From an uncultured Bacteroidales bacterium (GTDB lineage Bacteria > Bacteroidota > Bacteroidia > Bacteroidales > Muribaculaceae): a DNA stretch of 64,000 nt. The translations under genes were made by a program, and so were the position numbers. The stretch covers positions 26,011 to 90,010 of the forward strand of contig UQMZ01000010.1 in the NCBI GenBank assembly GCA_900542185.1. Direction: 5' to 3'. Below, piece by piece: positions 44,801-53,332 of this stretch (its first letter is position 1; each line of letters begins with the position of its first letter). The notes under the pieces were generated by a model that was given only the letters and a program-made list of their open reading frames with translations, searched no databases and was not told the DNA's origin.

Positions 44801-47800
44801 TGGACCGGTTGCGGATACCGATCAACATGACTCGCACGTCGCTCAGACTTGGATTACCCAACACGGAAATCGTATTGTGGGCATTCTCCGGATCCTGTTC
44901 GCTGTACAGCGTGCTGTAGCCCACACCCGCAGTTCCGGCGCTCTTGTCGCGGTTGCGGTGCACCTTGACGGCAGGGAAATTGTCTAGGGCGATATCCAGA
45001 TAGTTTGACTGCGGCCATACTATGGAGCGATCACGCGAACTGTACAGGCTGTACTGTCCGAATGGTGTCAACTCCAGAGGAACTTCATACTCGTAATAGT
45101 TGTTCTTTACGTCGGAACCAATGCGGAGGAACACGGAGAGGTCTCCGTTCTTAAGGTCGGTGTGATCGCCAACCAGTGCCTCTGCATGCGTCCACATCTG
45201 CAGGCGCTTGTAGATACGCAGGTCCATCTGTGTGTTCTTGTACACGCCGCGCGCATCGCCGGGCTGCAGGCCCTGCACCTTGAGCTGCAGCGACTGTTCG
45301 TTAAGCAGCGTGGCCTGGGTGGATCCCGCATCCTGGGCGCGGTCAACGCCGGGAGGCAGGATATAGTTCACCGGCTCGCGGCTCGAGTTCTCCTCGATGT
45401 TCACCACGGTCTGCGACAGCTCGCCCTCGGCAGGAGAATCATTGCGGGAGTTGAGGTTGAACTTATAATCGCGCCATTCGCCGCGCACCAGCTCCAAAGT
45501 GGCGAAACGCAAGTGCGTCACCTCACGGAATCCTGTCATGAACATACGGATGAACCGAATGGTGGAGAAATCGTTGATGCCGCCCACAACCTTGTCGGGT
45601 TGCGTCAAGGGTATCTTGAACTGGTACCATACCGAGCGCTTCTTACCGGCCACGGTGGGCACTTCCTGTTCTATCTTGTCGGTAATGAAGTTGCGGCCAA
45701 CTTCAAGGTCCTGCGGACGCAGCGATACCTTGTACTGGAAGTAACGCTCGTATTCGTTCAGTGTATTGTCCTGGTTTATGTCCTCCACATCGGGCACGGC
45801 ACGGGCCGACTGATACTGCGGATTGTCGGACTGCTCGGGGCTGAGCGAGTTACCTTCCACTCCGTTGTAATGCTTGTAACGGTCCAGCAGACGGCTGCGG
45901 TGCTCGTCATACCAGTTGGAACGGTAGAAATGGTAGTTATCGCCGGCGGGGTCGTTGAACGCCGAGAAGGGGTCGTCCTGCATCTCGGCTATGCGGGACG
46001 GACTGAGGCGCGCGCGCAGCTTGTCGAGATAGTCCTTGTACGAGCCGAACGTGAACTCATCCTCGTTGGGAAGTCCGTCAAGACCCACGTCCTGCAGCAG
46101 ACGCGCATCGGGAGCGTTCTCGAATGCGTATGTCAGCGAGTTCTGACGCGACACGCGGCCCCAGTTGGTCTCCGTAAGCCACTGGTTGTCGCCGTCCACG
46201 GGAAGTCCGTTCTCGTAGCTCTTAAGTCCATCCTTCAGTATGTCCTCGCTTATCTCTCCCAAGTTGAAATACAGGTCGCCGCCGTCGGTGTTGTGATTGT
46301 CCGGGTCAAGGAACGGATCCATCAGCCAGAACTGGATGTACTCCACGTTGTTGGAATCGAAGTTGGAATTGTCCATCTTGCGCATTATGCCGCCCCAGCG
46401 TCGCTCGGGATTGAGAAGGTTGCCCTGGTCGTCGATGTTCTCGGCGTCAAGGTTGTACGGGCCGCGCTCGCGGGGATAGAACGAAAGGTTGAGGGTCTGT
46501 ATCCAGTTTGCCTCGCCATACTGCAGCTCGCGGTTGGGGAACAGCTCGGTCATAGTGATCTCGCGCACGTAGGGGTTGGCCATCTGTTCGGGGTCGTTCT
46601 TCAGATAACCGGGGATGGTGCTGGAGTTGCGCTGCGTCCATGTGCGGTCAATGTAATACCACGAAAGCAGGGCGCGGTTCTTGCCGTAATCCACGTTGTT
46701 GGAAAGCGCGGCCTCAGGGAACAGCGCGTCGGCACCCGGATCGTAGGGCGTGGAGGCCATGAACCATGAATAGGGACTGCGAAGGTCGATGGATGTCTGC
46801 GAGGCCTCGAAGTCGTCGATATAGCTTGAGCCCTTGCTCGATCCGCTTTTCTGCTTGTGCGGAATCAGCTGGGCGAATTCGGCGTTGACGCTGAACTGCG
46901 ACGGAGCGCTCGACTTGATGGTCGGAATCTTGTTCAACAGGTTGGTAAGCCACATGAACTGTTTGTTATACGACAGGTTCACGCCCCACATGGTGTTGTT
47001 GATGATCTCCTCGCCCATGTTCACCTTCTTGGTCAGGGCCTTTTCGGAGAAATGCATAATGGTGGCCCCGACAGTCAGATCCTTGTTAAAGCGATACTGC
47101 GCGTCGAGACCCAACAGCGTCTTGCGCTGCATGGAGAAGAGCGACTGGTTCTCGAGCGTGACGCTGACGTTGGTGCCGGAGTCGATGATGCTCTGGTTGG
47201 TGATGGTGACGATACCCATGGAATAGTCCACGGTATAGTCTGAGTTTTCGGTCAGCACGACGCCGCCGGCCATCACCACGACCGAACCGCGTGGCACGTT
47301 CATGGCGTTGAGGCGTATTGTGGCGCCTCCCGACGACTGGTATTCGCCTACCAGAGAGAACTTGTTCTTGTCGGCAAACTGTCGGGCCACGATCAGCGTG
47401 GAGTCGTACAGCTCGTAATAGCAGTAATCCTTGGCTATGGCCTCGTTGCCGATCTTGGATGCGAGATGACGTCCGAAAGGCTCGGCCACGGGGAAAATGA
47501 TCTTGCCGTTGGATGACTGTACGGTATACCCTTCGATATAGTCGAAGAATCCGTCCGGATTAGATTCCTGGTTGGAGTCGATGCGGTCCAGGTTCATGAC
47601 CTGAAGCAGCGGCTGGTTGCTGATGGGAGGCACCGGCAGGAAGTTGATCATTGTTCCAGTGGTGTCGCTCAGATACTTCACCTGCATCTTGAAGTTCTGG
47701 CTCTGCATCTGATAGGCTCCAAGCGAATAGATGTTCTTCATCATCAGCTTCCACATCGGGAGCTTGGGCGAGACGGTGGTGCTGCGCAGCATCTTCAGGT

Positions 47801-49349
47801 AAAGCGACTCGGTGGTGGTTGTGACGTCGCTCGAGAACTCGCCTACCTGATATACGCGGCCGTTGTAGGTATATTCGTATGCCACTGCCAGAACCTCATC
47901 GGTATTGAGCGGCGATTTCAGCGAAATATAGCCGAGGTCGTCGTTGAGGGTATATTCGCTGGAATTAAGCAGGCGTGCGGACTCTACCTTCTCGAAGTCG
48001 CGTCCGCCCGTAATGCCGTAAGCCTCGAGGGGCGCGAGCGCCTGCGTAACCTGGTTTATGTTGCGTGCCCCGGGATATTCGCTCTTGATGATCTGCAACA
48101 GGTTGTTGGACTGGTTGCTGGGATTGTCGAAGGACAGGTCCGGCGTCCAGTAGTCGCTGGCCAAACGGTGATTCTCGCCCAGGTCCATGAAACCGACGAA
48201 GTTACGGCTCTGCTGGTAGTTGGAGTTCTTGTTGGTGATCCACACCTCGATTCGCGTGATCTTTACACCCGAGGCCACGTGCGGCAGACGTGCGGCGAAA
48301 CGGTCGTAGTTGTCATAGAAATACTGCGCCAGGAAGAAGTGTCGGTTGGCGTCGTAGTTGTCGCACTTCACCTCGAACTTGGTGCTCTGCACGCCGCCCT
48401 GCGTACTGACGGTCTTGGACTCGGAGTTCTGCTGCGACACCAGTCCGGTCAGGGTCAGCTTGCCGAACTGGAACTTCCCTTTGACACCGAACAGCGACGT
48501 ACCTCCGCGGATCAGACTCGATCCTGTAGTCATGCTGATGTTGCCGACCTCGAAATTCTTGACTATCTCGTCCTCCTTCCCCTCGTATGCCAGTTTCAGG
48601 TTCTTGGAATCGAAGTCGAAGGTTGCGTCGGTGTTATAGGTCATGTTGAACTTCAGTTTGTCGCCTACCGACGCGTTGATGGTGGCCTGAATCTTGGAAT
48701 CGAAGTCAAAGTATGTCTTGCGGCGGTTGCGCTTGGTCAGCGCGGGATTGTCGGTCTTGTTGCTCTTGACGCCCAACGACAGCTGAATTGATCCCTGGGT
48801 CTGCAGACGCACGCCGCCGGGTCCGAACACCTTCTCCAGCGGACCGAGGCTGAAGTTCATGTCGAATATGTTGAAAGGCTCCTTGTCTTTCTTCTCGAAA
48901 GTCTCGGTGTTACGCGTGTTGAAATAGGAGTACATGTCGCGCCGCATCATCATGTTCTCGTACTGGTCGGGCGTCATCATGTATGGAGTGGTCAGCTCAT
49001 GATCGCCCACTCTTGTCTTGAACACATACAGTCCTGATTCCGGATCATACTCTACTTCGGTCTTGATGTTGGATGGGTCGCGGAGGTCGGCGGGATATTC
49101 GGGATTGTTGTAGTCGTCGTATCCACGAGGAACGGTGGGATGCACTCGGCCCGGAAGCTGCAGGGTGTCGGCCGGCGAATCGCCCGGACCGACGGGAGGA
49201 AGCACAGTCTCCACCGGAGGTGTGGAGGGAGGCTCCTTAAGCTCGGATTTGTAATACTGCGGCAGCGCTATAATGCCAAAGGGCAGTACCGCTATCAGTA
49301 CCGCCATTATAGCCATGATTCTGCCCGATCTACCGCTTACAAACTTCAA
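41814..49349 (-). CDS. sprA: Type IX secretion translocon SprA (Sov)
   Basis: Outer-membrane barrel of the Bacteroidetes type IX secretion system, through which proteins with C-terminal sorting domains leave the cell. At 2511 residues it has the expected giant size. After an N-terminal hydrophobic segment (about 10-30) come repeated SprA-family blocks such as 'KLKFNMTYNTDATFDFDSKNLKLAYEGKEDEIVKNFEVGNISM', 'GSSKGSSYIDDFEASQTSIDLRSPYSWFMASTPYDPG' and 'DGIVWVNEMRVTDFNENGGWAVNANAALSISDIANVNF'. The stop of ruvA overlaps its start by 4 bp, the common ruvA-sprA pairing of Bacteroidetes. Confidence 0.96.
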   Translation of the reverse strand: MKFVSGRSGRIMAIMAVLIAVLPFGIIALPQYYKSELKEPPSTPPVETVLPPVGPGDSPADTLQLPGRVHPTVPRGYDDYNNPEYPADLRDPSNIKTEVEYDPESGLYVFKTRVGDHELTTPYMMTPDQYENMMMRRDMYSYFNTRNTETFEKKDKEPFNIFDMNFSLGPLEKVFGPGGVRLQTQGSIQLSLGVKSNKTDNPALTKRNRRKTYFDFDSKIQATINASVGDKLKFNMTYNTDATFDFDSKNLKLAYEGKEDEIVKNFEVGNISMTTGSSLIRGGTSLFGVKGKFQFGKLTLTGLVSQQNSESKTVSTQGGVQSTKFEVKCDNYDANRHFFLAQYFYDNYDRFAARLPHVASGVKITRIEVWITNKNSNYQQSRNFVGFMDLGENHRLASDYWTPDLSFDNPSNQSNNLLQIIKSEYPGARNINQVTQALAPLEAYGITGGRDFEKVESARLLNSSEYTLNDDLGYISLKSPLNTDEVLAVAYEYTYNGRVYQVGEFSSDVTTTTESLYLKMLRSTTVSPKLPMWKLMMKNIYSLGAYQMQSQNFKMQVKYLSDTTGTMINFLPVPPISNQPLLQVMNLDRIDSNQESNPDGFFDYIEGYTVQSSNGKIIFPVAEPFGRHLASKIGNEAIAKDYCYYELYDSTLIVARQFADKNKFSLVGEYQSSGGATIRLNAMNVPRGSVVVMAGGVVLTENSDYTVDYSMGIVTITNQSIIDSGTNVSVTLENQSLFSMQRKTLLGLDAQYRFNKDLTVGATIMHFSEKALTKKVNMGEEIINNTMWGVNLSYNKQFMWLTNLLNKIPTIKSSAPSQFSVNAEFAQLIPHKQKSGSSKGSSYIDDFEASQTSIDLRSPYSWFMASTPYDPGADALFPEAALSNNVDYGKNRALLSWYYIDRTWTQRNSSTIPGYLKNDPEQMANPYVREITMTELFPNRELQYGEANWIQTLNLSFYPRERGPYNLDAENIDDQGNLLNPERRWGGIMRKMDNSNFDSNNVEYIQFWLMDPFLDPDNHNTDGGDLYFNLGEISEDILKDGLKSYENGLPVDGDNQWLTETNWGRVSRQNSLTYAFENAPDARLLQDVGLDGLPNEDEFTFGSYKDYLDKLRARLSPSRIAEMQDDPFSAFNDPAGDNYHFYRSNWYDEHRSRLLDRYKHYNGVEGNSLSPEQSDNPQYQSARAVPDVEDINQDNTLNEYERYFQYKVSLRPQDLEVGRNFITDKIEQEVPTVAGKKRSVWYQFKIPLTQPDKVVGGINDFSTIRFIRMFMTGFREVTHLRFATLELVRGEWRDYKFNLNSRNDSPAEGELSQTVVNIEENSSREPVNYILPPGVDRAQDAGSTQATLLNEQSLQLKVQGLQPGDARGVYKNTQMDLRIYKRLQMWTHAEALVGDHTDLKNGDLSVFLRIGSDVKNNYYEYEVPLELTPFGQYSLYSSRDRSIVWPQSNYLDIALDNFPAVKVHRNRDKSAGTAGVGYSTLYSEQDPENAHNTISVLGNPSLSDVRVMLIGIRNRSNSVKDGIVWVNEMRVTDFNENGGWAVNANAALSISDIANVNFTWHRETDGFGAVDQGLSSRRLDTYNQYNVSVQADAGKILPEKAKLSAPIYYSKSEETTTPRYNPLDQDILLKDALAAAATKHEKDSIKSYAVTRKSVESFSISNFRFNVQSKKPMPWDPANFQLNFSFNKQRNVDPTTEYENTRDYRGSFQYSYTPYFKPLKPFSWIKSKKRAAKFLKDWEINWLFQSLTFYTSMHRYYYEQQTRSEVDVDFQLPVQVSKNFTWDRQLSINWNLIKSLQLSFASNTTARIEETIGAVNKKLFPDKYKQWKDTVLSSLKGLGTPWNYNQTFTATYRAPFNKIPFLDYLSGNVSYNSTYRWDKGATVDDVYLGNSIQNQSNWNADAKFNFETLYNKSKYLQRINKRFSASTSARNRNNDRNKGKNEKGKGALKTGKETDDKNSKVKKVERAIQLADTAITVKHNLNTKKLRLSAEVDGKRRKINYKVKDANTIQITDTGHQQVKLLISQMPNADKPGIGQEIADHSLRFLMMVRSASFRWRSGHSLNLPLFAPNVGDIFGQNNSHGPMTPGLDFAFGFYDKGYVDKALERGWLITDSEQISPALWNKSNEFNFELNLEPIRGLKILLTSNLTESRTEQMQFMYAGNPTTFSGQYVRTHCAIATAMRTSKASNGYASKEFSNFLAYIPQVAARVEAQYAGTNYPTTGFLADTPYAGAEYDGKNGGVSATSPDVLIPAFLAAYTGTKPGKQTLNLFPGLSSMLPNWRITYDGIINIGNLRRWFKSITLNHAYQCTYSIGSYSSYMNWVGNGMGNNGFVMNEQTQTPQPSSPFNIPSVAITEKFAPLIGLKVTMNNDLTLNAEYRDARTLNLNTSAGQIVETSSKQLQVGAGYKIANFNKILKIGSKQGMVSNDLTLNLDFSWSHNQSLIRRIETAYTQATQGTETFSVNFMASYQLSKRITLSMFFDHQTNTPLVSNNAYPTSNSNYGIAVNVSLAR

Positions 49350-49927
49350 AGCATCTTAAACGCCTGCCTTATAGCTTCTTCGGTGGATGCTCCCGGATTG
49401 TCTCCGAATACCTTCTTCAACACCTTCTGACTCTGCTGCTGAGTATATCCCAATGCCACAAGGGCGTCCAGAGCATCCTGGTATGTTTCTCCCGCAGGCG
49501 TACTTGTAATAAACGACTCGGATACCCCCTTTATTTTATCCTTAAGGTCCACTATGATGCGCTGCGCGGTCTTTCCGCCTATCCCTTTCACCGCCTTGAG
49601 CTGCGCCTCGCTTCCCGACGCTATTGCCGCCTGCAGCTGCTGAGAGGTCATGGCCGACAGAATGAGCCGGGCTGTATTTGGTCCCACACCGCTCACGCTG
49701 GTCAGTAATATGAACAGCTCGCGGCTCTCCTTACTGAGAAATCCATACAGCACATGGGCGTCCTCACGGATTGACTCAAAGACGTACAGTTTCACATTAT
49801 CCTTGGCTGCGGCGATGTGCGGATAGTCTATCAATGTGATGTTTATACCGTAGCCTAAGCCGTTATTGTCGATCACGGCGTATGCCGGCGACACTTCGGC
49901 GGGTTTTCCGATTATATATTCAAGCAT
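49346..49927 (-). CDS. ruvA: Holliday junction DNA helicase subunit RuvA
   Basis: 193 residues: the OB-fold N-domain (MLEYIIGKPAEVSPAYAVIDNNGLGYGINITL), the tandem helix-hairpin-helix domain ('TSVSGVGPNTARLILS' and 'AVKGIGGKTAQRIIVDLKDK') and a C-terminal UBA-like domain that contacts RuvB ('DALVALGYTQQQSQKVLKKVF'). Normal length. It overlaps sprA by 4 bp. Confidence 0.96.
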   Translation of the reverse strand: MLEYIIGKPAEVSPAYAVIDNNGLGYGINITLIDYPHIAAAKDNVKLYVFESIREDAHVLYGFLSKESRELFILLTSVSGVGPNTARLILSAMTSQQLQAAIASGSEAQLKAVKGIGGKTAQRIIVDLKDKIKGVSESFITSTPAGETYQDALDALVALGYTQQQSQKVLKKVFGDNPGASTEEAIRQAFKML

Positions 49928-49933
49928 GGTTTT

Positions 49934-49965
49934 CTGAGTTTAAAGAGTTGAAAAAGTTAAGAGGA
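49934..49965. repeat. Short A/T repeat AGTTTAAAGAGTTGAAAAAGT
   Basis: A loose direct repeat (GAGTTTAAAGAGTTGAAAAA, then GTTAAGA) in the 29-bp gap between ruvA and the acetyltransferase gene. A similar stretch, partly as an inverted repeat, is at 27-119. Confidence 0.4.
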
Positions 49966-50520
49966 ATGTGATGAGGAGTCAGGATTAGAATTCAAAGATT
50001 TTTGGAATAGCAGGATGTCTTGCGAATTGTCGGCAGAGACAAGCCAGTCTTTAAGACAGCCGCATTCAATATATCCGGCCTTAGCGAAAAGCCGCCGGCT
50101 TGCGACATTTCCGGAAGCTATCTTTGCGGCCAGAATTCGTAGGTTGAGCAATCTGCGACAGTAATCCTCAAGCATCATAAGCGCCTTCCTCCCTATTCCA
50201 TTTCCTCGGAATGCCGGACGTATATATATACCTACCCATGCAGTGCGATTGGAGACACATATATCATACAGATCCACTATGCCTGCAGGCTCTGCCGAAC
50301 CTTCGTTAACAAGCATAAGGCGTAATTGGCCTTCGGCAAATGGATCGGCCCGGTATTGCAAGGCGTATTCCTTGAGATTCCTCAGTGAAAACGGTGCCAT
50401 CATGCCGTTCTCTATCCATTGGTGCGGGTCGCTCTCCATCTCCCACATGGCCATTGCGTCATCGGGCTCGACAGGACGCAGACGCAGACCTTCGCTTCGC
50501 AACAGTCCCGTGTCAGCCAT
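49957..50520 (-). CDS. GNAT N-acetyltransferase (RimJ/SpeG-like)
   Basis: 187 residues. Begins 'MADTGLLRSEGLRLRPVEPDDAMAMWEMESDP' and carries the acetyl-CoA motif 'RPAFRGNGIGRKALMMLEDYC' and 'GNVASRRLFAKAGYIECG'. It belongs to the acetyltransferase_3 group, which includes ribosomal-protein and polyamine acetyltransferases; the substrate cannot be told. Its start overlaps the recR stop by 8 bp. Confidence 0.87.
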   Translation of the reverse strand: MADTGLLRSEGLRLRPVEPDDAMAMWEMESDPHQWIENGMMAPFSLRNLKEYALQYRADPFAEGQLRLMLVNEGSAEPAGIVDLYDICVSNRTAWVGIYIRPAFRGNGIGRKALMMLEDYCRRLLNLRILAAKIASGNVASRRLFAKAGYIECGCLKDWLVSADNSQDILLFQKSLNSNPDSSSHSS

Positions 50521-51136
50521 GGAAGGTGTCTTTAAACGGCATACGGTTCAATATGGAACGGCCCAACGTCAGTTCGTCGGTATATTCCAGCTCATTGCCT
50601 ATGCTGAGGCCTCGCGCCAGCATGGTTACTTCCACCGGATAGTCCGCGAGCTTGCGGTAGATGTAGAAATTGGTGGTGTCACCCTCCATAGTCGGGCTCA
50701 AGGCCAGTATCACTTCCTTTATCTCACCTTTTGCAACACGCTCCACAAGGCTTGCTATCTCTATGTCGCCGGGAGAAATGCCCTCGATCGGCGATATGAG
50801 GCCACCCAATACATGATACAAGCCTCGGTGCTCGTGTGTGGACTCGATGGTGATCACATCCTTGACATTCTCTACCACCATCACGGTGCTGCGGTCGCGC
50901 CTGCGGTCACTGCATATCTGGCATTCGCCGCTGTCGCTGATGTTATGACATTCCGGGCAATAGCGGATGTGGCGCCGCATCTCGATGATTGCGTTACCTA
51001 ACGCTTCCGATGCCTCTGGCTCACGCCGCAACAGGTGCAACGCCAGCCGCAACGCCGTCTTCTCGCCGATGCCCGGCAATTTCGACAACTCGGACACCGC
51101 CGTGTCAAGCAATTGTGAATTATAACTCGTCAGCAT
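50513..51136 (-). CDS. recR: Recombination protein RecR
   Basis: 207 residues: N-terminal HhH ('LSKLPGIGEKTALRLALHLLRR'), a four-Cys zinc finger ('CPECHNISDSGECQICSD') and a Toprim domain ('TVMVVENVKDVITIESTHEHRGLYHVLGGLISPIEGISP'). Works with RecO/RecF in gap repair. Normal length. Confidence 0.96.
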   Translation of the reverse strand: MLTSYNSQLLDTAVSELSKLPGIGEKTALRLALHLLRREPEASEALGNAIIEMRRHIRYCPECHNISDSGECQICSDRRRDRSTVMVVENVKDVITIESTHEHRGLYHVLGGLISPIEGISPGDIEIASLVERVAKGEIKEVILALSPTMEGDTTNFYIYRKLADYPVEVTMLARGLSIGNELEYTDELTLGRSILNRMPFKDTFHG

Positions 51137-51262
51137 TTTATGCTTTTGTTATCTCGTTATTGTGAATTATTAACCAACCTCACAGGCATGTCGGTTGTTA
51201 ATACATTGCATATTAACCGCACGCAAGGATTCAGGTCCCCGAGTGCATCAAACATTATCGAT

Positions 51263-51505
51263 ATGAACACCGATGCTTTGAAAAAGAGTGCCGCGGAAGC
51301 AAAAGAAGCCGCACAGGACTTCATGAACAGCCCTCAGGTGCAGGGTGCTATCGACAAGGGCAAGGAAGCCCTGGAGAAAGGCAAGGAATGGATCAACGGT
51401 CCCGAGGGTCAGAAATACGTCCAGAAAGGCAAAGACATGCTTGAAGATGTCAAGGACAAAGTGGGCGATTTCATGAAGGATAAATTCGGTTCCGACAAGA
51501 AATAA
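51263..51505 (+). CDS. Small charged helical protein
   Basis: 80 residues from the ATG at 51263 (MNTDALKKSAAEAKEAAQDF); a longer in-frame start at 51140 is unlikely. Lys/Glu/Ala-rich amphipathic helix with repeats 'KGKEALEKGKEWINGPEGQKYVQKGKDMLEDVKDK', predicted coiled-coil or apolipoprotein-like. No signal peptide. It resembles small CsbD/YtxH-like stress proteins in composition only; function unknown. Confidence 0.65.
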   Translation: MNTDALKKSAAEAKEAAQDFMNSPQVQGAIDKGKEALEKGKEWINGPEGQKYVQKGKDMLEDVKDKVGDFMKDKFGSDKK

Positions 51506-51569
51506 CGGTCGCTTCGGCACGCCATTACATCACAATCCGTTGCATAGCCGCCTATGCGACGGATTGTGC

Positions 51570-52835
51570 TTAATTGTAGCGGGCGTATATCTCATTGCCT
51601 AACTTCTTGGCCTTGTCTATGTCGGCCTTGTTGTCGGGATTGACGCCATACTTGGACAGAGGAGGCACCACGACCTTGGTTCCCGGCCTTATGCGGTCAG
51701 GATGGCCGAGGATTTTTTCATTTTCCTTGTAGATATATGGCCACAGGTGATAATTGCCGTAATGGTCCTTGGCCATGGTGGTGAGGTATCTGGTCTTGGT
51801 GATGGTGTCGTACACCTTCTTGTCGGACGGCTGAGTGGGAACCGCAGGTTCAGTTTCACCACCGGCCTCGGATGCAGACTTCTGAACTTCCGGCTCCTTG
51901 GTAGCCGGTTCGGGTTCAGCCTTGGCCTTATCAGGCTCAACAGCCGGCACTTCCACCGATGCGGGAGTCTCTGCCTTTGCCTTGACCGCAGGATTGGATT
52001 CGGCTTCGGCCAAGCGTTCGGAAGAAAGCACACCGTACTCGAACAGCGCCCAGACCGCAACGAACGCAATCAGACATGCAGCCGCGAAACCCACTAAAAA
52101 ACCGGGCCAAAAGCGCTTCTTTGGAATGGCGGGAACTTCGGAGTCTTCAGAAATATCAGAGTCCGTAAGGTCATTAAGGTCCTTAGTGTCCTTAAAGTCA
52201 TTAAGGTCATTAGAGTCCTTAAGGTCCTTAAGGTCCTTAGGGTCCTTAAGGTCTTTAAGGTCATCATCGGAATCCAGGGATTCTTCCGAAGCGGGCTCAA
52301 AGGCTTCCGGCTGTTCCGGAATTGATTCGGATGCGGCTTCCTGCGCCGATTCGCGCTCAAGTTCAGCCTCTTCTATCACTTCCGGCTCCTCCAACTCATA
52401 GACGGTGCTTGCAAACGGCACGTCACAGACTGCCTCACGTTCCGGTTCTGCCGGGTCGGACGCTTCCAGTTCCGCAACGGCATCGTCCGTAAGTTCAATG
52501 GTCTGAAACATACTGAATGGCTCGTTCACTGTCGCAGACAGCTCTTTGGACGCAATGTAGACTATCTTGCGGTGACCAGGTATCAACGTCTCCTCGCCTG
52601 TGTTGACGTTCACGCTCTTGCGGGCCTCGACCTCGATGCTCTTGAACACTCCCAACCCGGGGACCTTGACGCTCTCTCCTTTCTCAAGCTCGCCGGCAAT
52701 CAGGGCGAACAGTTCGCGCAGGAAATCTTCGGTCTGGCGTTTGGTGTCGCCGGTGCGTACCGACAGCCGTGCCGTCAGCCCCGCCAACGTCACCTTTTCA
52801 CTTTCACGCTTATGCTCTTCCATATTCCCGTTCAT
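51570..52835 (-). CDS. HU-domain protein with transmembrane helix and LysM domain
   Basis: 421 residues with an unusual layout. Residues 14-105 are an HU/IHF-type DNA-binding domain ('FLRELFALIAGELEKGESVKVPGLGVFKSIEVEARKSVNVNTGE'). An acidic linker follows, then a repeat of (D/N)LKD units at 192-226. A membrane helix (243-265, FWPGFLVGFAAACLIAFVAV) and an acidic/Pro stretch lead to a C-terminal LysM-like domain (about 345-395; 'AKDHYGNYHLWPYIYKENEKILGHPDRIRPGTKVVVPPL'). DNA would be bound inside and peptidoglycan outside. It overlaps the upstream HU gene by 4 bp. Confidence 0.88.
   Translation of the reverse strand: MNGNMEEHKRESEKVTLAGLTARLSVRTGDTKRQTEDFLRELFALIAGELEKGESVKVPGLGVFKSIEVEARKSVNVNTGEETLIPGHRKIVYIASKELSATVNEPFSMFQTIELTDDAVAELEASDPAEPEREAVCDVPFASTVYELEEPEVIEEAELERESAQEAASESIPEQPEAFEPASEESLDSDDDLKDLKDPKDLKDLKDSNDLNDFKDTKDLNDLTDSDISEDSEVPAIPKKRFWPGFLVGFAAACLIAFVAVWALFEYGVLSSERLAEAESNPAVKAKAETPASVEVPAVEPDKAKAEPEPATKEPEVQKSASEAGGETEPAVPTQPSDKKVYDTITKTRYLTTMAKDHYGNYHLWPYIYKENEKILGHPDRIRPGTKVVVPPLSKYGVNPDNKADIDKAKKLGNEIYARYN
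52158..52262. repeat. In-frame 9-bp tandem repeat inside the HU-LysM gene
   Basis: About eleven near-identical 9-bp units (on the plus strand GTCCTTAAG/GTCATTAAG) encoding DLKDLKDPKDLKDLKDS and similar. Being a multiple of three, length changes would keep the frame. Confidence 0.85.
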
Positions 52836-53110
52836 GATTGACGAACCTTGAGTTTCAGCATTGTCGATGGCCGGAATGTAACCGACAATTTCGGGGGAAT
52901 AAGTATGCGCCGTCCGGTGGAAGGGTGCATCGTAATGCGTTCCATACGCTTCTTGGGTTCGAAGGATCCGAACGAGGGAACAGCCACGCTGTCACCTTCT
53001 GCCAGAACCTCGCCGATGACGCCGGCAAGCTGATCGCACAGCAACGTCACGTCCTGAGGCTCCCGGCCAAGCCGTCCCCCTAATTCTTCTGTCAATTGTT
53101 TTGCGTCCAT
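52832..53110 (-). CDS. HU-family DNA-binding protein
   Basis: 92 residues: 'LCDQLAGVIGEVLAEGDSVAVPSFGSFEPKKRMERITMHPSTGRRILIPPKLSVTFRPSTMLK', the HU beta-arm and closing strand. Its stop overlaps the start of the HU-TM-LysM gene by 4 bp, so two different HU-type domains are made from one transcript, possibly as partners. Confidence 0.9.
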   Translation of the reverse strand: MDAKQLTEELGGRLGREPQDVTLLCDQLAGVIGEVLAEGDSVAVPSFGSFEPKKRMERITMHPSTGRRILIPPKLSVTFRPSTMLKLKVRQS

Positions 53111-53234
53111 CTCTTCATTGATTTATACCCGGACAATCATCACGCCGGAATCAGCGCGCATTCGGGTATTGACTACAAAGTTAATCGTTTGTCACGAATT
53201 ACACAAACCCTCGACTATGAAACAACGCTAAAAA

Positions 53235-53279
53235 TTTACAGGCTCCATTCTGCATATCATGCTGAACGGAGCCTGTAAA
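53235..53279 (-). terminator. Terminator downstream of the M23 peptidase gene
   Basis: Perfect 12-bp arms TTTACAGGCTCC/GGAGCCTGTAAA around a 21-nt loop, followed on the minus strand by a short T-rich run (ATTTTTAGCG). It separates the M23 gene from the HU pair. Confidence 0.7.
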
Positions 53280-53332
53280 GGCGGGTCAAAAATTAATTGA
53301 CCCTCTATATAACATCTTCTAAAATCAACGTC

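Noticed and set aside
45162..46769. 535-residue plus-strand frame
   Set aside because: Antisense to sprA, no family features.
52158..52262. Possible CRISPR-like array
   Set aside because: Units are 9 bp, contiguous and translated in frame; there are no spacers and no cas genes. No CRISPR array was found elsewhere in the window.
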